A stretch of DNA of 64,000 nt from Pseudomonadota bacterium (GTDB lineage Bacteria > Pseudomonadota > Alphaproteobacteria > Rhizobiales > Hyphomicrobiaceae): the NCBI GenBank assembly GCA_023412805.1, contig JAEZRM010000052.1, forward strand, positions 1-64,000, read 5' to 3'. Below, in pieces: positions 42,324 through 51,533 of the stretch (its first letter is position 1; every line of letters begins with the position of its first letter). A program made the translations under genes and the position numbers. The notes below the pieces were generated by a model that searched no databases, was not told the DNA's origin, and saw nothing but the letters and a program-made list of their open reading frames with translations.

Positions 42324-43946
42324 ATGAGCCAAGCCACTCCTGCCAAAGAAGCCATCCAACTCGATGTTGCAGTCGTTGGGGCAGGCCTCGGCGGCCTCTA
42401 CGCCATCCATCGCCTGCGGGGCCTCGGCTTCAAGACGCGCGCGTTCGAAGCGGGTAGCGGTGTCGGCGGCACATGGTTCTGGAACAAGTATCCTGGCGCG
42501 CGCTGCGACATCGAGAGTCTCGAGTACTCCTATTCGTTCGATGATGATCTGCAGCAGGAGTGGAGCTGGCCGGAGCGCTACGCCACACAACCGCAGATTC
42601 TGGCGTACATCGAGCATGTCGCCGAGCGCTTCGATCTCATGCGCGACGTACAGCTCAATACCCGCATCACCGAAGCGACATTCAATGCCGATCTCAATCG
42701 CTGGATACTGAAGACGTCGAGCGGCGAGACGATCGCCGCGCGCTTCTGCATCATGGCGACCGGCAATCTCTCGACGCCGCGCGTACCGGACTTCAAGGGC
42801 ATCGATACGTTCGAGGGCAAATGGTACCACAGCGGCATGTGGCCCGCTGAAGGCGTCGACTTCACGGGCAAACGCGTCGGCGTGATCGGCACCGGCTCTT
42901 CGGGCATCCAGATGATCCCGCTGATCGCTGAGCAGGCCAAGCACCTTTACGTATTCCAGCGCACCGCGAACTTCAGTCTGCCGGCGCAGAACGGTCCCAT
43001 GGACCCCGAGCGCGAGGCTGCCTTCAAAGCCAACTATCGAAACAGCCGCGAGGAGGCGCGCCAGACCGGCTTCGGCGTATCGGGATATCCGGTGCCGACC
43101 CAGTCCGCGCTCGCTGTGTCCGACGAAGAGCGCCGACAGAAGTACGAGATGCTTTGGGAGCGCGGCGGCAGCATCGGCTTCCTCTCCTGCTACACCGATT
43201 TTCTCGTGAGCGAGGAGGCCAACGAGACGGCGGCGGCGTTCGTGCGCGAGAAGATCCGCAGCGTCGTCAAGGATCCCAAGGTGGCAGCCCTGCTGACACC
43301 GACGGATCACCCGATCGGCACGAAGCGTCTCTGCCTGGATACCGGCTACTACGAGACCTACAATCGGCCCAACGTTTCGCTGGTCGATGTGCGCTCGGCG
43401 CCGATCCAGGAGATCACGCCCAAGGGCGTGCGCACCGCCGATCAGGAATTCGAGCTCGATGCCATCGCCTTCGCGACCGGCTTCGACGCCATGACGGGTG
43501 CGCTGCGCGAGATCGATATTCGCGGTGCCGATGGCACGCGTCTCGCCGACAAGTGGGTCGGCGGCCCCATGACCTATCTCGGCATCATGGTCGCCGGGTT
43601 CCCGAATATGTTCATTGTCACAGGGCCGGGCAGCCCTGGCGTCAAGAGCCAGATGATTCATTCGATCGAGCAGCACGTCGATTGGGTGTCCGACCTGCTC
43701 AAGACGGCCTCCGAGCGCCAGATCCGGCGCATCGAAGCTGACGGCGAAGCGGAATCGAACTGGGTATCGCACGTGAATGAGGTTGCCGATGGCACGCTCT
43801 ATCCGCGCGCGAACTCCTGGTATGTCGGCGCCAATATTCCCGGAAAGCCGCGCGTCTTCATGCCGTACGTCGCCGGTGTCGGCGTCTATCGCAAGCTCTG
43901 CGACGAGATCGCCACGGACGGCTATCGCGGCCTCAAGCTGTCGTAG
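42324..43946 (+). CDS. Baeyer-Villiger monooxygenase (cyclohexanone monooxygenase-like)
   Basis: A type I FAD/NADPH monooxygenase of 540 residues inserting oxygen next to a ketone carbonyl to give an ester or lactone. The FAD motif is VVGAGLGGLYA (about residue 18). The Baeyer-Villiger fingerprint FEGKWYHSGMWP is at 163-174, the NADPH motif GTGSSG at 189-194, and GTWFWNKYPGARCD is typical of cyclohexanone-type enzymes. It follows the alcohol dehydrogenase and faces an esterase gene, giving a complete alcohol-ketone-ester-acid sequence. Confidence 0.95.
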   Translation: MSQATPAKEAIQLDVAVVGAGLGGLYAIHRLRGLGFKTRAFEAGSGVGGTWFWNKYPGARCDIESLEYSYSFDDDLQQEWSWPERYATQPQILAYIEHVAERFDLMRDVQLNTRITEATFNADLNRWILKTSSGETIAARFCIMATGNLSTPRVPDFKGIDTFEGKWYHSGMWPAEGVDFTGKRVGVIGTGSSGIQMIPLIAEQAKHLYVFQRTANFSLPAQNGPMDPEREAAFKANYRNSREEARQTGFGVSGYPVPTQSALAVSDEERRQKYEMLWERGGSIGFLSCYTDFLVSEEANETAAAFVREKIRSVVKDPKVAALLTPTDHPIGTKRLCLDTGYYETYNRPNVSLVDVRSAPIQEITPKGVRTADQEFELDAIAFATGFDAMTGALREIDIRGADGTRLADKWVGGPMTYLGIMVAGFPNMFIVTGPGSPGVKSQMIHSIEQHVDWVSDLLKTASERQIRRIEADGEAESNWVSHVNEVADGTLYPRANSWYVGANIPGKPRVFMPYVAGVGVYRKLCDEIATDGYRGLKLS

Positions 43947-44028
43947 GACAGGTCGGCAAGTCTGCCGCGGTTAAGACTGCGGCTATCCGGCCTTTGCGGA
44001 GCGGGACTGCGCGTGCGAGGCTTTGCCT

Positions 44029-45126
44029 ATGACCGCGCCCCGCATTCCGACGCCTGTCTGCCTTGCCGACTACGAAGCGCTCGCCGAGCAGCGGCTGGCA
44101 CCGGGCGCGGCCGCTTATTTCTGCGGCGGCGCGGCCGACGAGCTGACACTGCGCTGGAACCGCGAAGCCTTCGACAACCTCGCGCTCATGCCTCGCGTAC
44201 TCAACGGCGGAGCCGGTGGCAGTGCACGCCTAAGTCTTTTCGGACGCACGTACGCACATCCCATTCTCGTTGCACCCGTCGCCCATCAGGCCCTCGCGCA
44301 TCCTGACGGCGAACGCGCGACCGCGATGGCCGCCGCCGCGCAAGGTGCCGGCATGGTGCTCAGCACGCTCGCCAGCATCAGCATGGAAGCCGCCGCCGCG
44401 GCAGGTGAGACGTGCCGCTGGTTCCAGCTCTACATGCAGCCAGAGCGCGAGGATACCGTCCGGCTCGTGCGACGCGCCGAAAATGCCGGCTACGAGGTGC
44501 TGGTGCTAACCGTCGATGCGCCGATCAGCGGCGTGCGCAATCGCGAGCACCGCGCGGGCTTTCGCCTGCCGCCGGAGCTGACGCCCGAAAATCTGCGCCA
44601 CCTGAAGAACCCATATCCGCCCGCGCCTCCCGGCCTCGGCAGCATCGTCTTCGACCATCTCATGAGCTTTGCGCCCGGCTGGCAGGATGTCGAATGGTTG
44701 CGCGGGATCACGGCGCTTCCCATCGTTCTCAAGGGCATTCTGGCCGAGGATGACGCCGCACGAGCGATCGATGCGGGCGCTGCAGGGATCGTCGTCTCGA
44801 ACCACGGCGGGCGCACACTCGACACGGCACCAGCGATGATCGACGTACTTCCCGAGATCACCGAACGTGTCGCCGGGCGCGTGCCACTCCTGGCGGATGG
44901 CGGCATCCGGCGCGGCACCGACGTCATCAAAGCACTCGCCGCGGGCGCATCCGCCGTAATGATCGGCCGCCCGATCATTCATGGCTTGGCAGTTGACGGC
45001 GCCATGGGCGTCGCGCATGTGCTGCGGCTTCTGCGTGATGAGTTCGAGGCTGCGATGGCGCTCACGGGCTGCAAGACGCTTGCCGACATCGGCCCGCATT
45101 TATTGCGCCGGCGCGGCGCGCCCTAG
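44029..45126 (+). CDS. FMN-dependent alpha-hydroxyacid dehydrogenase
   Basis: A TIM-barrel flavoprotein of 365 residues oxidising an L-2-hydroxyacid (lactate, glycolate or similar). It starts with LADYEALAEQRLAPGAAAYF. The substrate/FMN region is WFQLYMQPERE, the catalytic loop VSNHGGRTLD contains the active-site histidine, and LADGGIRRGTDVIKALAAGA is the phosphate site. ATG 44029 is preferred; 44023 is two codons earlier. It may process a hydroxyacid from the esterase step. It is convergent with tonB, overlapping by four bases. Confidence 0.92.
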   Translation: MTAPRIPTPVCLADYEALAEQRLAPGAAAYFCGGAADELTLRWNREAFDNLALMPRVLNGGAGGSARLSLFGRTYAHPILVAPVAHQALAHPDGERATAMAAAAQGAGMVLSTLASISMEAAAAAGETCRWFQLYMQPEREDTVRLVRRAENAGYEVLVLTVDAPISGVRNREHRAGFRLPPELTPENLRHLKNPYPPAPPGLGSIVFDHLMSFAPGWQDVEWLRGITALPIVLKGILAEDDAARAIDAGAAGIVVSNHGGRTLDTAPAMIDVLPEITERVAGRVPLLADGGIRRGTDVIKALAAGASAVMIGRPIIHGLAVDGAMGVAHVLRLLRDEFEAAMALTGCKTLADIGPHLLRRRGAP

Positions 45127-45974
45127 CGGATCGTGAACTGGATCGGGATCACAAGCTCGACGATTTCGCCGGGGATCTCATCGGGCGGCTCGGGCAGCGG
45201 GGAGGCGCGCTTGAGCATGGCCAGTGCCTCGGCATCCAGATGCGAGCTCCTCGATGCCTTGATCACCTGCGCTGAAAGAACCTGGCCCTTGCGGTCGATC
45301 GCGAAGCGGACCTGAACGGCGCCCTGCTGGCCGGCCTGACGCGCCTGCGTCGGATAGCGGCGATGGCGACCAAGATGATTCATCAGCGCCTTCGACCATG
45401 ACATGGCTTCATCGGACGGGCGATCGGTCGTCCCCTGGCGACGAGCGGCAGTCTTCGGCGCCGGTGTGGCCGTAGGGGCGGGCGGCGCGCCCTGCTGGAC
45501 CATGGCCTCCTGCGGCTTGGCCTCCTCGGTCTCGGGCTTCTCGTCCTTCTTCTCTTCTTTGACTTCCACCTTCTCGATGGGCTTCTCGACTTCTTCTTTT
45601 TCTTCCTTGGTTTCTTCGACGGGCTTCTGGATCGGCATCGCCAGCTCGGGATCCGGCGCCACGGGGAGCGGCACCTCCTTCGGCGGCGTGACTTCCTGCA
45701 CTTCCTCCGTCGGCTTTTTCTCGTCGATCTGCGGCTGGGTGACCTCGGCAGTCGGTCCGGGCAATTCGGCGGCATCGGCCGTTGCCGCAACCGGCAGCGG
45801 CGCCAGCTCCAGCATGAACGCCCCCTCGGCCTCCTCGACCACCTCCTCGGGCGGCGGCATCAGATAGGCATAGGCGACAAGACCCGCATGCAGGCTCATG
45901 ACGATCAGGGCCGACGCGAAAACGCGCGCCCACCACCGCCATCGCGGCTCAAATGCATCGCCGTCCATGATCAT
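45123..45974 (-). CDS. tonB: TonB energy-transducing protein
   Basis: An inner-membrane protein of 283 residues. An N-terminal anchor (FASALIVMSLHAGLVAYAYLM) is followed by a long Pro/Glu/Lys-rich spacer (about 60-165) that spans the periplasm. The C-terminal TonB domain (about 190-283) ends with the family pattern ALAMLKRASPLPEPP and VIPIQFTIR. It is the last gene of the iron block and would energise the receptor encoded upstream. exbB and exbD are not in this window. Confidence 0.92.
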   Translation of the reverse strand: MIMDGDAFEPRWRWWARVFASALIVMSLHAGLVAYAYLMPPPEEVVEEAEGAFMLELAPLPVAATADAAELPGPTAEVTQPQIDEKKPTEEVQEVTPPKEVPLPVAPDPELAMPIQKPVEETKEEKEEVEKPIEKVEVKEEKKDEKPETEEAKPQEAMVQQGAPPAPTATPAPKTAARRQGTTDRPSDEAMSWSKALMNHLGRHRRYPTQARQAGQQGAVQVRFAIDRKGQVLSAQVIKASRSSHLDAEALAMLKRASPLPEPPDEIPGEIVELVIPIQFTIR

Positions 45975-46089
45975 CAGATCGTTCGGTCCACCGGGCTCGT
46001 CGCACGCCCTCGTATGCGCGCAACAGGCAATCCGCGCACGCCGTCATATCGACGCATCTTGACTCTTAACGGAAAGAAAAGCCAGCCCT

Positions 46090-46995
46090 TCAGCCCTGCC
46101 GCGGCCTCCTGGCTCCTGTCAGAGCTTGCAAAGCGCGGCTCATGGAGCGGCGCCCCCGTGCCAGCACAGTGGGCGGGGTCTTGGGGCGCGGCGATAGCGG
46201 GATTTCGGAAGTCGGAACAGGTGCTTCCGTCAATGGGGGCCGCTCGCCTGCCCGCTCGAGCGCCCTCGCGGCGATTTCCCTGAGGCGGGCATCCGGGTGG
46301 CCTTGCAGATAGGCCCCCAGCTCCGCGCAGAAATTGCCCGGCGCCACCGCGACCGATCGTTCGAGCCAAAAGACAGCCTTCTCGATATCCCCATCGTCCG
46401 AAAGATGGCGCGCCGTATTGTACGCACCGCGGAAGCAACCGCGCGCAGCCGCCCGCGCGTACCAGCGGCGCGCGGCAGCAATCTTCGCCCTCCCCCGCCA
46501 CGCCTCCTCGCACGCTTGGCCGATGAGATTCATGGCCTTGGCATTACCGCGCCACGCCGAGCGCGCGAGCAGCGACAGAACCTCGGCGCGATCGCCTTCG
46601 ATCTCGTCGCACTCGAGGATCAGAGAGGCGAGATTGAATTGAGCCCACGCGTGGCCCATGTCCGCCGCAACGCGGTAGGTCTGCGCGGCGATGCGCGTGT
46701 TACGTGCCGTGCCCCAGCCGAGTTCATGACAGCGCCCGACCATGTTGATCGCGTCCGCATGGCCCACGCGCGCCGCGAGCTGGAACCATCGAAGCGCCGC
46801 ATCGGCGTCGCGCGGCGTGCCATGTCCTTCGAGGAGCATATGGCCCAAGCCGATCTGCGCCGAGACATCGCCATCGACCGCTGCCTGCCGCATGCGTGCA
46901 GCAAGAAGCGCAGGGTCGCCGGCGAGACGCGCTTCATGTTGCGCCGCCGGCTCCCACCGAAAGATGACCTCGCGATGCCTCGCGTTCTCACGCAT
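46090..46995 (-). CDS. Sel1-repeat protein
   Basis: A helical-repeat protein of 301 residues. At least four Sel1-type repeats are visible, for example AQIGLGHMLLEGHGTPRDA with ALRWFQLAARVGHADA, then AINMVGRCHELGWGT, then AKAMNLIGQACEEAW. The basic C-terminal tail is disordered. The ATG at 46995 shares one base with the piuC stop (TGATG). Alternative TTG or GTG starts lie a few codons upstream. It is often found next to piuC and siderophore receptors, but its role is unknown. Confidence 0.85.
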   Translation of the reverse strand: MRENARHREVIFRWEPAAQHEARLAGDPALLAARMRQAAVDGDVSAQIGLGHMLLEGHGTPRDADAALRWFQLAARVGHADAINMVGRCHELGWGTARNTRIAAQTYRVAADMGHAWAQFNLASLILECDEIEGDRAEVLSLLARSAWRGNAKAMNLIGQACEEAWRGRAKIAAARRWYARAAARGCFRGAYNTARHLSDDGDIEKAVFWLERSVAVAPGNFCAELGAYLQGHPDARLREIAARALERAGERPPLTEAPVPTSEIPLSPRPKTPPTVLARGRRSMSRALQALTGARRPRQG

Positions 46996-47675
46996 CACAT
47001 CTCTGACCAATGGCGAAGCAGGTTGTGATAGTGCGCCATCAGCGCTGTGACGGCCGGATCGTCATCGGCCAGCAGGCTTCTGGTCCGAATGATCGCGTTG
47101 TCGAGATCATAGAGCATGTGGCGCTGCCAGGCGTCCTTGACCATCGACTGCGTCCAGAACACCGCGCTCCAGCGACTGCCCCGCGTGACAGGCGTGACAC
47201 TGTGCAGGCTCGTCGCGGGATAGACGACCATGTGCCCCGGGGGCAGCTTTACCGTGTGCGTGCCGTAGGTATCGTGGACGACGAGCTCGCCGCCGTCATA
47301 GTCCTCAGGCGGCGTCAGAAAAAGCGTGGAAGACACATCCGTCCTGAGACGCTGCCCGTTCGGCAAGGCCCGGATCGAGTTGTCGACGTGAGCGCCAAAG
47401 GTCATGCCGACATCGTAGCGATTGAACATCGGCGTGAGCACGCGCAGCGGCAGTGTCGCCGAGGTGAATGTCGGATTGCGGCCGAGCGCGCGCATGATGA
47501 TCTGACCAAGCTCCTGCGCCTCCGGCGCATCGAGCGGCACCTGGAGATTCTTCTTCACGCTCGAAGCCTGGTCGCCGGCCGTGGCGCGGCCGTCCTGCCA
47601 TGCGGTGCTCTCGAGAACGCGACGGGTGTGCGCGACCTCCTCCGGCGCCAAGACGTCTGGAATGGTTACAAGCAT
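46995..47675 (-). CDS. piuC: Fe(II)/2-oxoglutarate dioxygenase PiuC/YbiX
   Basis: A 226-residue dioxygenase of the PKHD/PiuC family associated with siderophore uptake. The iron facial triad is H96, D98 (FGAHVDNS) and H158 (SLHSVTP). R168 (TRGSRW) should bind 2-oxoglutarate. The start at 47675 gives MLVTIPDVLAPEE, matching the family, after an upstream purine-rich segment. It lies between the TonB-dependent receptor gene and the Sel1 gene, in the same direction. Confidence 0.94.
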   Translation of the reverse strand: MLVTIPDVLAPEEVAHTRRVLESTAWQDGRATAGDQASSVKKNLQVPLDAPEAQELGQIIMRALGRNPTFTSATLPLRVLTPMFNRYDVGMTFGAHVDNSIRALPNGQRLRTDVSSTLFLTPPEDYDGGELVVHDTYGTHTVKLPPGHMVVYPATSLHSVTPVTRGSRWSAVFWTQSMVKDAWQRHMLYDLDNAIIRTRSLLADDDPAVTALMAHYHNLLRHWSEM

Positions 47676-47744
47676 CGTGCCTCCAGAAACGCGAAGATTG
47701 CCGGGCAGGCCCGGCAATCCTCAAACTCGTCGATTTAATCCCGC

Positions 47745-50192
47745 TCAGTACTTGAAGCTTGCACTCAGCCAGTACGTGCGTGGGGCGCCGAGATCCGCGC
47801 GTGCACCGTTCCAATTGAGCGAGCGGGCATACTTCTCGTCAAAGATGTTGTCGATGTTGAGCTGCAGCTTGATGTTGTCGGTCAACTGATACGACGCCAT
47901 CGCATTGACCAGGAAGTAGTCAGGCAGCTTGCCATAGCGGCCGTTGGCAATGATGCGCGACGCATCGTCCGGCCGCCCTACCCAGGATTCACCCACATAC
48001 TGCACGCCGGCCCCGACCGTGAAGATATCGGTGACCTTGTATGTCGACCAAAGATTGGCGGTGAAATTGGGCGTGAACGCTAGCTCATCGCCGCTCGTGC
48101 GCGTAGCTGAGCCGTAGTCGCCGGTACCGCCCGAATTCAGCCGGACTTGATCAAGGTAGGCGCTATGCCGGCGCTCGCTGTCAATAAGCGCAAGCCCACC
48201 GAATATCTTCCAGCGTTCGGTAAGGTTGCCCGCAGCCGTGAGTTCGAAGCCCTGTACGATCTGCTTCCCATAGCCTTTCAGCGTATCGACCGTCTCGGCT
48301 CCCTCGCGCCCGGTGATCGCTACATTGTGCTTCTCGGTTCGGAAAAGTGCAGCTGCTGTCGTCAGACGGCCACCGAAGAAGTTCCACTTCGCGCCAATCT
48401 CATAATGATGGAAGCGGACCGGATCCGCCCCGGGAACGAGACCTGGAAAGGCATTGTCACCGGTGCGCGAAATGTCGGGGTTCGAAAGGAAGGAACCCGG
48501 CGGCAGACCCGACGTCCCGTAAGACGCGTAAAGACTCCCTTCCTCAACCGGCTTGTAGACGAGACCGATTTTACCACTCCACGTGGTCTCGCTGTCCTCA
48601 TAATCGCTCAGCTGTGTTACGGGCGGCAATCCGCCTGTCGGCGTCCTGCTCTCGATATCGACCTTGTAGTGCTCCACACGCACGCCACCTGTAAGCTGAA
48701 GCTGGCGCGTGAGATCGATTGTGTCATACAGATAGGCCGCCGCGGTATTGATCTGAACTCTATTGACTTGGCTAAGTGTCAGCGCGTCGCCAAGTGGGCG
48801 ATCGGGATCAGGATCCAGGATAGGAGTCGTGTCGACGGAGCGTGTACCGTAGCGATTGGCGTCGGATTCTTCCCGAGAAAACTCAATGCCTGTCGAAACA
48901 GAGTGACGGAAGCCGCCGAACGAGAACCTGCTGGTCAGGTTCGTAATATTGGTCAGCGATGTGTTGACACGATCATAGTAATACCGGCTCGTGCCGACCA
49001 GCCCTGTCCCAGGATCAAACGCTGGCGTAGCTGCTGTGGGGGAATTGAAGATCGTGTAGGCAGCGAAGCGGTCTACACGCGACCATGTTGTCTGGTTGCT
49101 AAGCGTGGTCGCATCAGAGATGTCGTATTCGAACCTTCCCGTGACCGTATCGGCCTTGATCTTGTCCCGATCAGACGAAAGGCCATAGAAATTGTCGCGC
49201 GATGCATTCGAGCCGACACCATTGAATTCTTTGTACCAGTGTGTTCCCTTGATGGTAGCGCCCGGAACACCCCAATCTGGCCGATCATTACGATCGATAT
49301 GCTCGTAGGAAATGGTGAGACGCTTGTCCGTGCCCATGCCGAAGGTGATAGTCGGCGCGAAGCCCCACCCCTTCGTCTCGGCTACGTCACGGCCGGCGAC
49401 ACCGCCATCCTCGACCATGCCGTTGAAGCGAACCCCCGTCGTGCCAATGCGCTGGTTGACATCGAACGTAGCGCGACGGCGCATCTCGGAATCGTACTCA
49501 TCGAAACCAATGCCCACTTCTGCATGGACAAAATTCTCCATCACCGGCGCCTTGGTGACGATGTTCACGTAACCACTGCCACCGCCGCGGCCATTGTCAG
49601 CGGCCGCCCCTTTGAACACCTCTACGCGGTCGATGTTGAAGGCATCGCGGGGGTAGATGCCGGAGCTGCGCACGCCATCAACATATATGTTGCCGCTGGC
49701 GTTAAAGCCGCGGATCTGAAAGTTCGCGGCAGACGTCCCGAAACCGTTCTCGCCCGCTTCGAAGCTGATGCCCGGCGTGTTTTTCAAGACTTCCGTCAGG
49801 TTGGTCGCCTGACGCTCTTGAACGATCGTGCCAGGAATGACCGTTACGGTCTGCGGGGTGTTGAGCAGCGGTGCGGTCTGCTTTGGTGAGCTCGCCGTGG
49901 TCGCCGTATAGCTGCCCGGAATGAGCGACGGATCGATCGGCGCGGCAGGTGGCGCCTCGGCGACGGGCGGTGGCGCCTGCTTGGCCCTGGGAGCAGCCTT
50001 GGCCTTTGCCTTGGCAGGTGCCTTTTTTGTCTCGACCGCAAGTGGCGGCAAGGTCGTCTGAGCCGAAGCGGCCGAAGCCATCAGCATCGATGCAGCAACA
50101 CCGAGCGAGACCTGGGCGACACGCCTCTTGTCGCCAGCGTACGACTCGCCGCCGGCCGTGGTTACGCAATTGGTTCCGTCAATATTCGACAT
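47745..50192 (-). CDS. TonB-dependent siderophore receptor (Fiu-like)
   Basis: An outer-membrane receptor of 815 residues. A long leader carries a signal segment (VSLGVAASMLMASAASA). A proline/alanine-rich linker follows, then the plug domain (TPQTVTVIPGTIVQERQATNLTEVLKNTPGISF in key residues; also FQIRGFNASGNIYVDG). The 22-strand barrel ends DNIFDEKYARSLNWN and a terminal tyrosine (LSASFKY). The ATG at 50192 gives a short cytoplasmic start. Its neighbour piuC supports catecholate-siderophore uptake. I found no clear Fur or Irr box upstream. Confidence 0.94.
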   Translation of the reverse strand: MSNIDGTNCVTTAGGESYAGDKRRVAQVSLGVAASMLMASAASAQTTLPPLAVETKKAPAKAKAKAAPRAKQAPPPVAEAPPAAPIDPSLIPGSYTATTASSPKQTAPLLNTPQTVTVIPGTIVQERQATNLTEVLKNTPGISFEAGENGFGTSAANFQIRGFNASGNIYVDGVRSSGIYPRDAFNIDRVEVFKGAAADNGRGGGSGYVNIVTKAPVMENFVHAEVGIGFDEYDSEMRRRATFDVNQRIGTTGVRFNGMVEDGGVAGRDVAETKGWGFAPTITFGMGTDKRLTISYEHIDRNDRPDWGVPGATIKGTHWYKEFNGVGSNASRDNFYGLSSDRDKIKADTVTGRFEYDISDATTLSNQTTWSRVDRFAAYTIFNSPTAATPAFDPGTGLVGTSRYYYDRVNTSLTNITNLTSRFSFGGFRHSVSTGIEFSREESDANRYGTRSVDTTPILDPDPDRPLGDALTLSQVNRVQINTAAAYLYDTIDLTRQLQLTGGVRVEHYKVDIESRTPTGGLPPVTQLSDYEDSETTWSGKIGLVYKPVEEGSLYASYGTSGLPPGSFLSNPDISRTGDNAFPGLVPGADPVRFHHYEIGAKWNFFGGRLTTAAALFRTEKHNVAITGREGAETVDTLKGYGKQIVQGFELTAAGNLTERWKIFGGLALIDSERRHSAYLDQVRLNSGGTGDYGSATRTSGDELAFTPNFTANLWSTYKVTDIFTVGAGVQYVGESWVGRPDDASRIIANGRYGKLPDYFLVNAMASYQLTDNIKLQLNIDNIFDEKYARSLNWNGARADLGAPRTYWLSASFKY

Positions 50193-50498
50193 CTCAAGCC
50201 CCCGGTGTGCGCGACCGCGCAACGTTTTCCCCTGCGCCGAAAATCCCGAACTTCTTCGGGATCGGCGCGCACTTACGACGTCAGCGTTGGGGGGCTTGGA
50301 ATCGGACCTGGCTGCCTGTGCTCACCGTCCAGTTAACTAGGATATACTGTACTGCGCGTGTCAAGTTTGCATTCCCCCGATAGGCCACACCTATCGAGCC
50401 CAGATGCATATTGGCAACAGCGCTCCGTTCCGCGACGAACGGGCAGACTGCAACGCGGTCCCTGCCGCAGAGGAGCGGAAAATGATGGACGAACCCTG
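50193..50498. other. Divergent intergenic region upstream of the receptor
   Basis: This roughly 300-base gap must hold the receptor promoter and that of the small plus-strand gene. It is relatively AT-rich around 50330-50345 (TTAACTAGGATATACTGTAC). I see no confident Fur/Irr/RirA operator. The sequence AGGAGCGGAAAATG at 50471-50484 starts a five-codon leader (50482-50499) whose TGA overlaps the next ATG. Confidence 0.45.
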
Positions 50499-50753
50499 AT
50501 GCTCGGCGCAGCCACCATCGCGTCACTCGTGGCCGGCAATATGATAATGAGTCAGCCCGCGGAAGCGCGGGCCAAATGCTATTACATCGCGTGGGACCCA
50601 TCCGGGAAAATGATGGCGGATGGCCATGCCACGGCAATAAAGAAGAGCTGGGCCTGCAATCGCGCCGAGCGGCGCTGCAATCGTGAGCTCGAACGCAAGC
50701 GTCGCCAGGGCAAAGCCGGCCGAGGCAGCTGCCTACGCGTCACCAACTCCTGA
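50499..50753 (+). CDS. Small secreted cysteine-containing protein
   Basis: An 84-residue protein with an apparent signal peptide (MLGAATIASLVAGNMIMSQPAEA) and a mature part of about 60 residues with four cysteines (CYYIAWDP, ACNRAERRC, GSC) and a basic centre. The ATG overlaps the stop of a tiny leader frame (ATG at 50482) that carries the good Shine-Dalgarno, so translation may be coupled. I do not recognise the family. A periplasmic disulfide-bonded role is inferred. Confidence 0.6.
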   Translation: MLGAATIASLVAGNMIMSQPAEARAKCYYIAWDPSGKMMADGHATAIKKSWACNRAERRCNRELERKRRQGKAGRGSCLRVTNS

Positions 50754-50762
50754 GAACGCGCA

Positions 50763-51533
50763 TCAATCGGCCGTCCAACCGCCATCGATGATCATCGACG
50801 TGCCGGTCATCAACGACGAGGCATCGGATGCGAGATAGACGGTGGCCCCCGTCAGGTCGCCGACCTGTCCGAGGCGGCCGAGCTTGATCTTCTTCAGCAC
50901 CTCGGCGCGGAACTGTTCGCTGGCGAGCATTCGTCGCGCCAGCGGCGTTTCGATGAAGGTCGGGCAAAGCGTGTTCACGCGGATGCCGTGCGGCGCAAGA
51001 TCGACGGCCATGGCGCGCGTCATGCCCTCCATGGCCCACTTCGAGGCGCAGTAGACCGTGCGGGTCGCGGCGCCGACATGCCCCATCTGCGACGACACAT
51101 TGATGATCGAGCCCGACTGGCCGGCGGCGACGAGCCGCTGCGCCACGGCCTGCGCGACGAAATAGGCGGCACGCACATTGAGCGTCATGATCGTGTCGTA
51201 CTGCGCCTCGGTGACATCGAGGAACGTCACGGGCTGATTGGTGCCGGCATTGTTGATCAGAACGGCGTATGGCTCGCGCTCTGCGATCGCCGCGCGCACG
51301 CCCGCTGTGTCGTTCACGTCGAGCTCGAGTGCGTCGGCGCTGCGGCCATCGCCTCTCAGTCGCTCGACTGCGGCATTCAAGTCCGCCGATGGCCGCGCCA
51401 ACAGCGTTACATGAGCGCCGAACGCCGCCAAGGCTTCCGCCGCCGCAAGCCCGATGCCGCGGCTGCCGCCCGTGATGAGGGCCCGCTTACCAGTAAGATC
51501 GAAGGATGGAATGGTCGCGCCGTTGGCCGTCAT
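50763..51533 (-). CDS. Short-chain dehydrogenase/reductase
   Basis: A classical SDR of 256 residues. The NAD(P) motif is TGGSRGIG (about residues 21-28), with NNAGTNQPV, the catalytic serine in INVSSQMGH and the YCASK motif. The C-terminal GTSMIIDGGWTAD is standard. It overlaps the molybdoenzyme stop region by four bases, on the same strand and downstream, so the two form an operon. The substrate is not apparent. Confidence 0.93.
   Translation of the reverse strand: MTANGATIPSFDLTGKRALITGGSRGIGLAAAEALAAFGAHVTLLARPSADLNAAVERLRGDGRSADALELDVNDTAGVRAAIAEREPYAVLINNAGTNQPVTFLDVTEAQYDTIMTLNVRAAYFVAQAVAQRLVAAGQSGSIINVSSQMGHVGAATRTVYCASKWAMEGMTRAMAVDLAPHGIRVNTLCPTFIETPLARRMLASEQFRAEVLKKIKLGRLGQVGDLTGATVYLASDASSLMTGTSMIIDGGWTAD

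Noticed and set aside
50193..50498. Fur/Irr/RirA operator upstream of the siderophore receptor
   Set aside because: I searched for 19-bp Fur-like and TTTAGAA-TTCTAAA ICE-like symmetry and found no convincing match.
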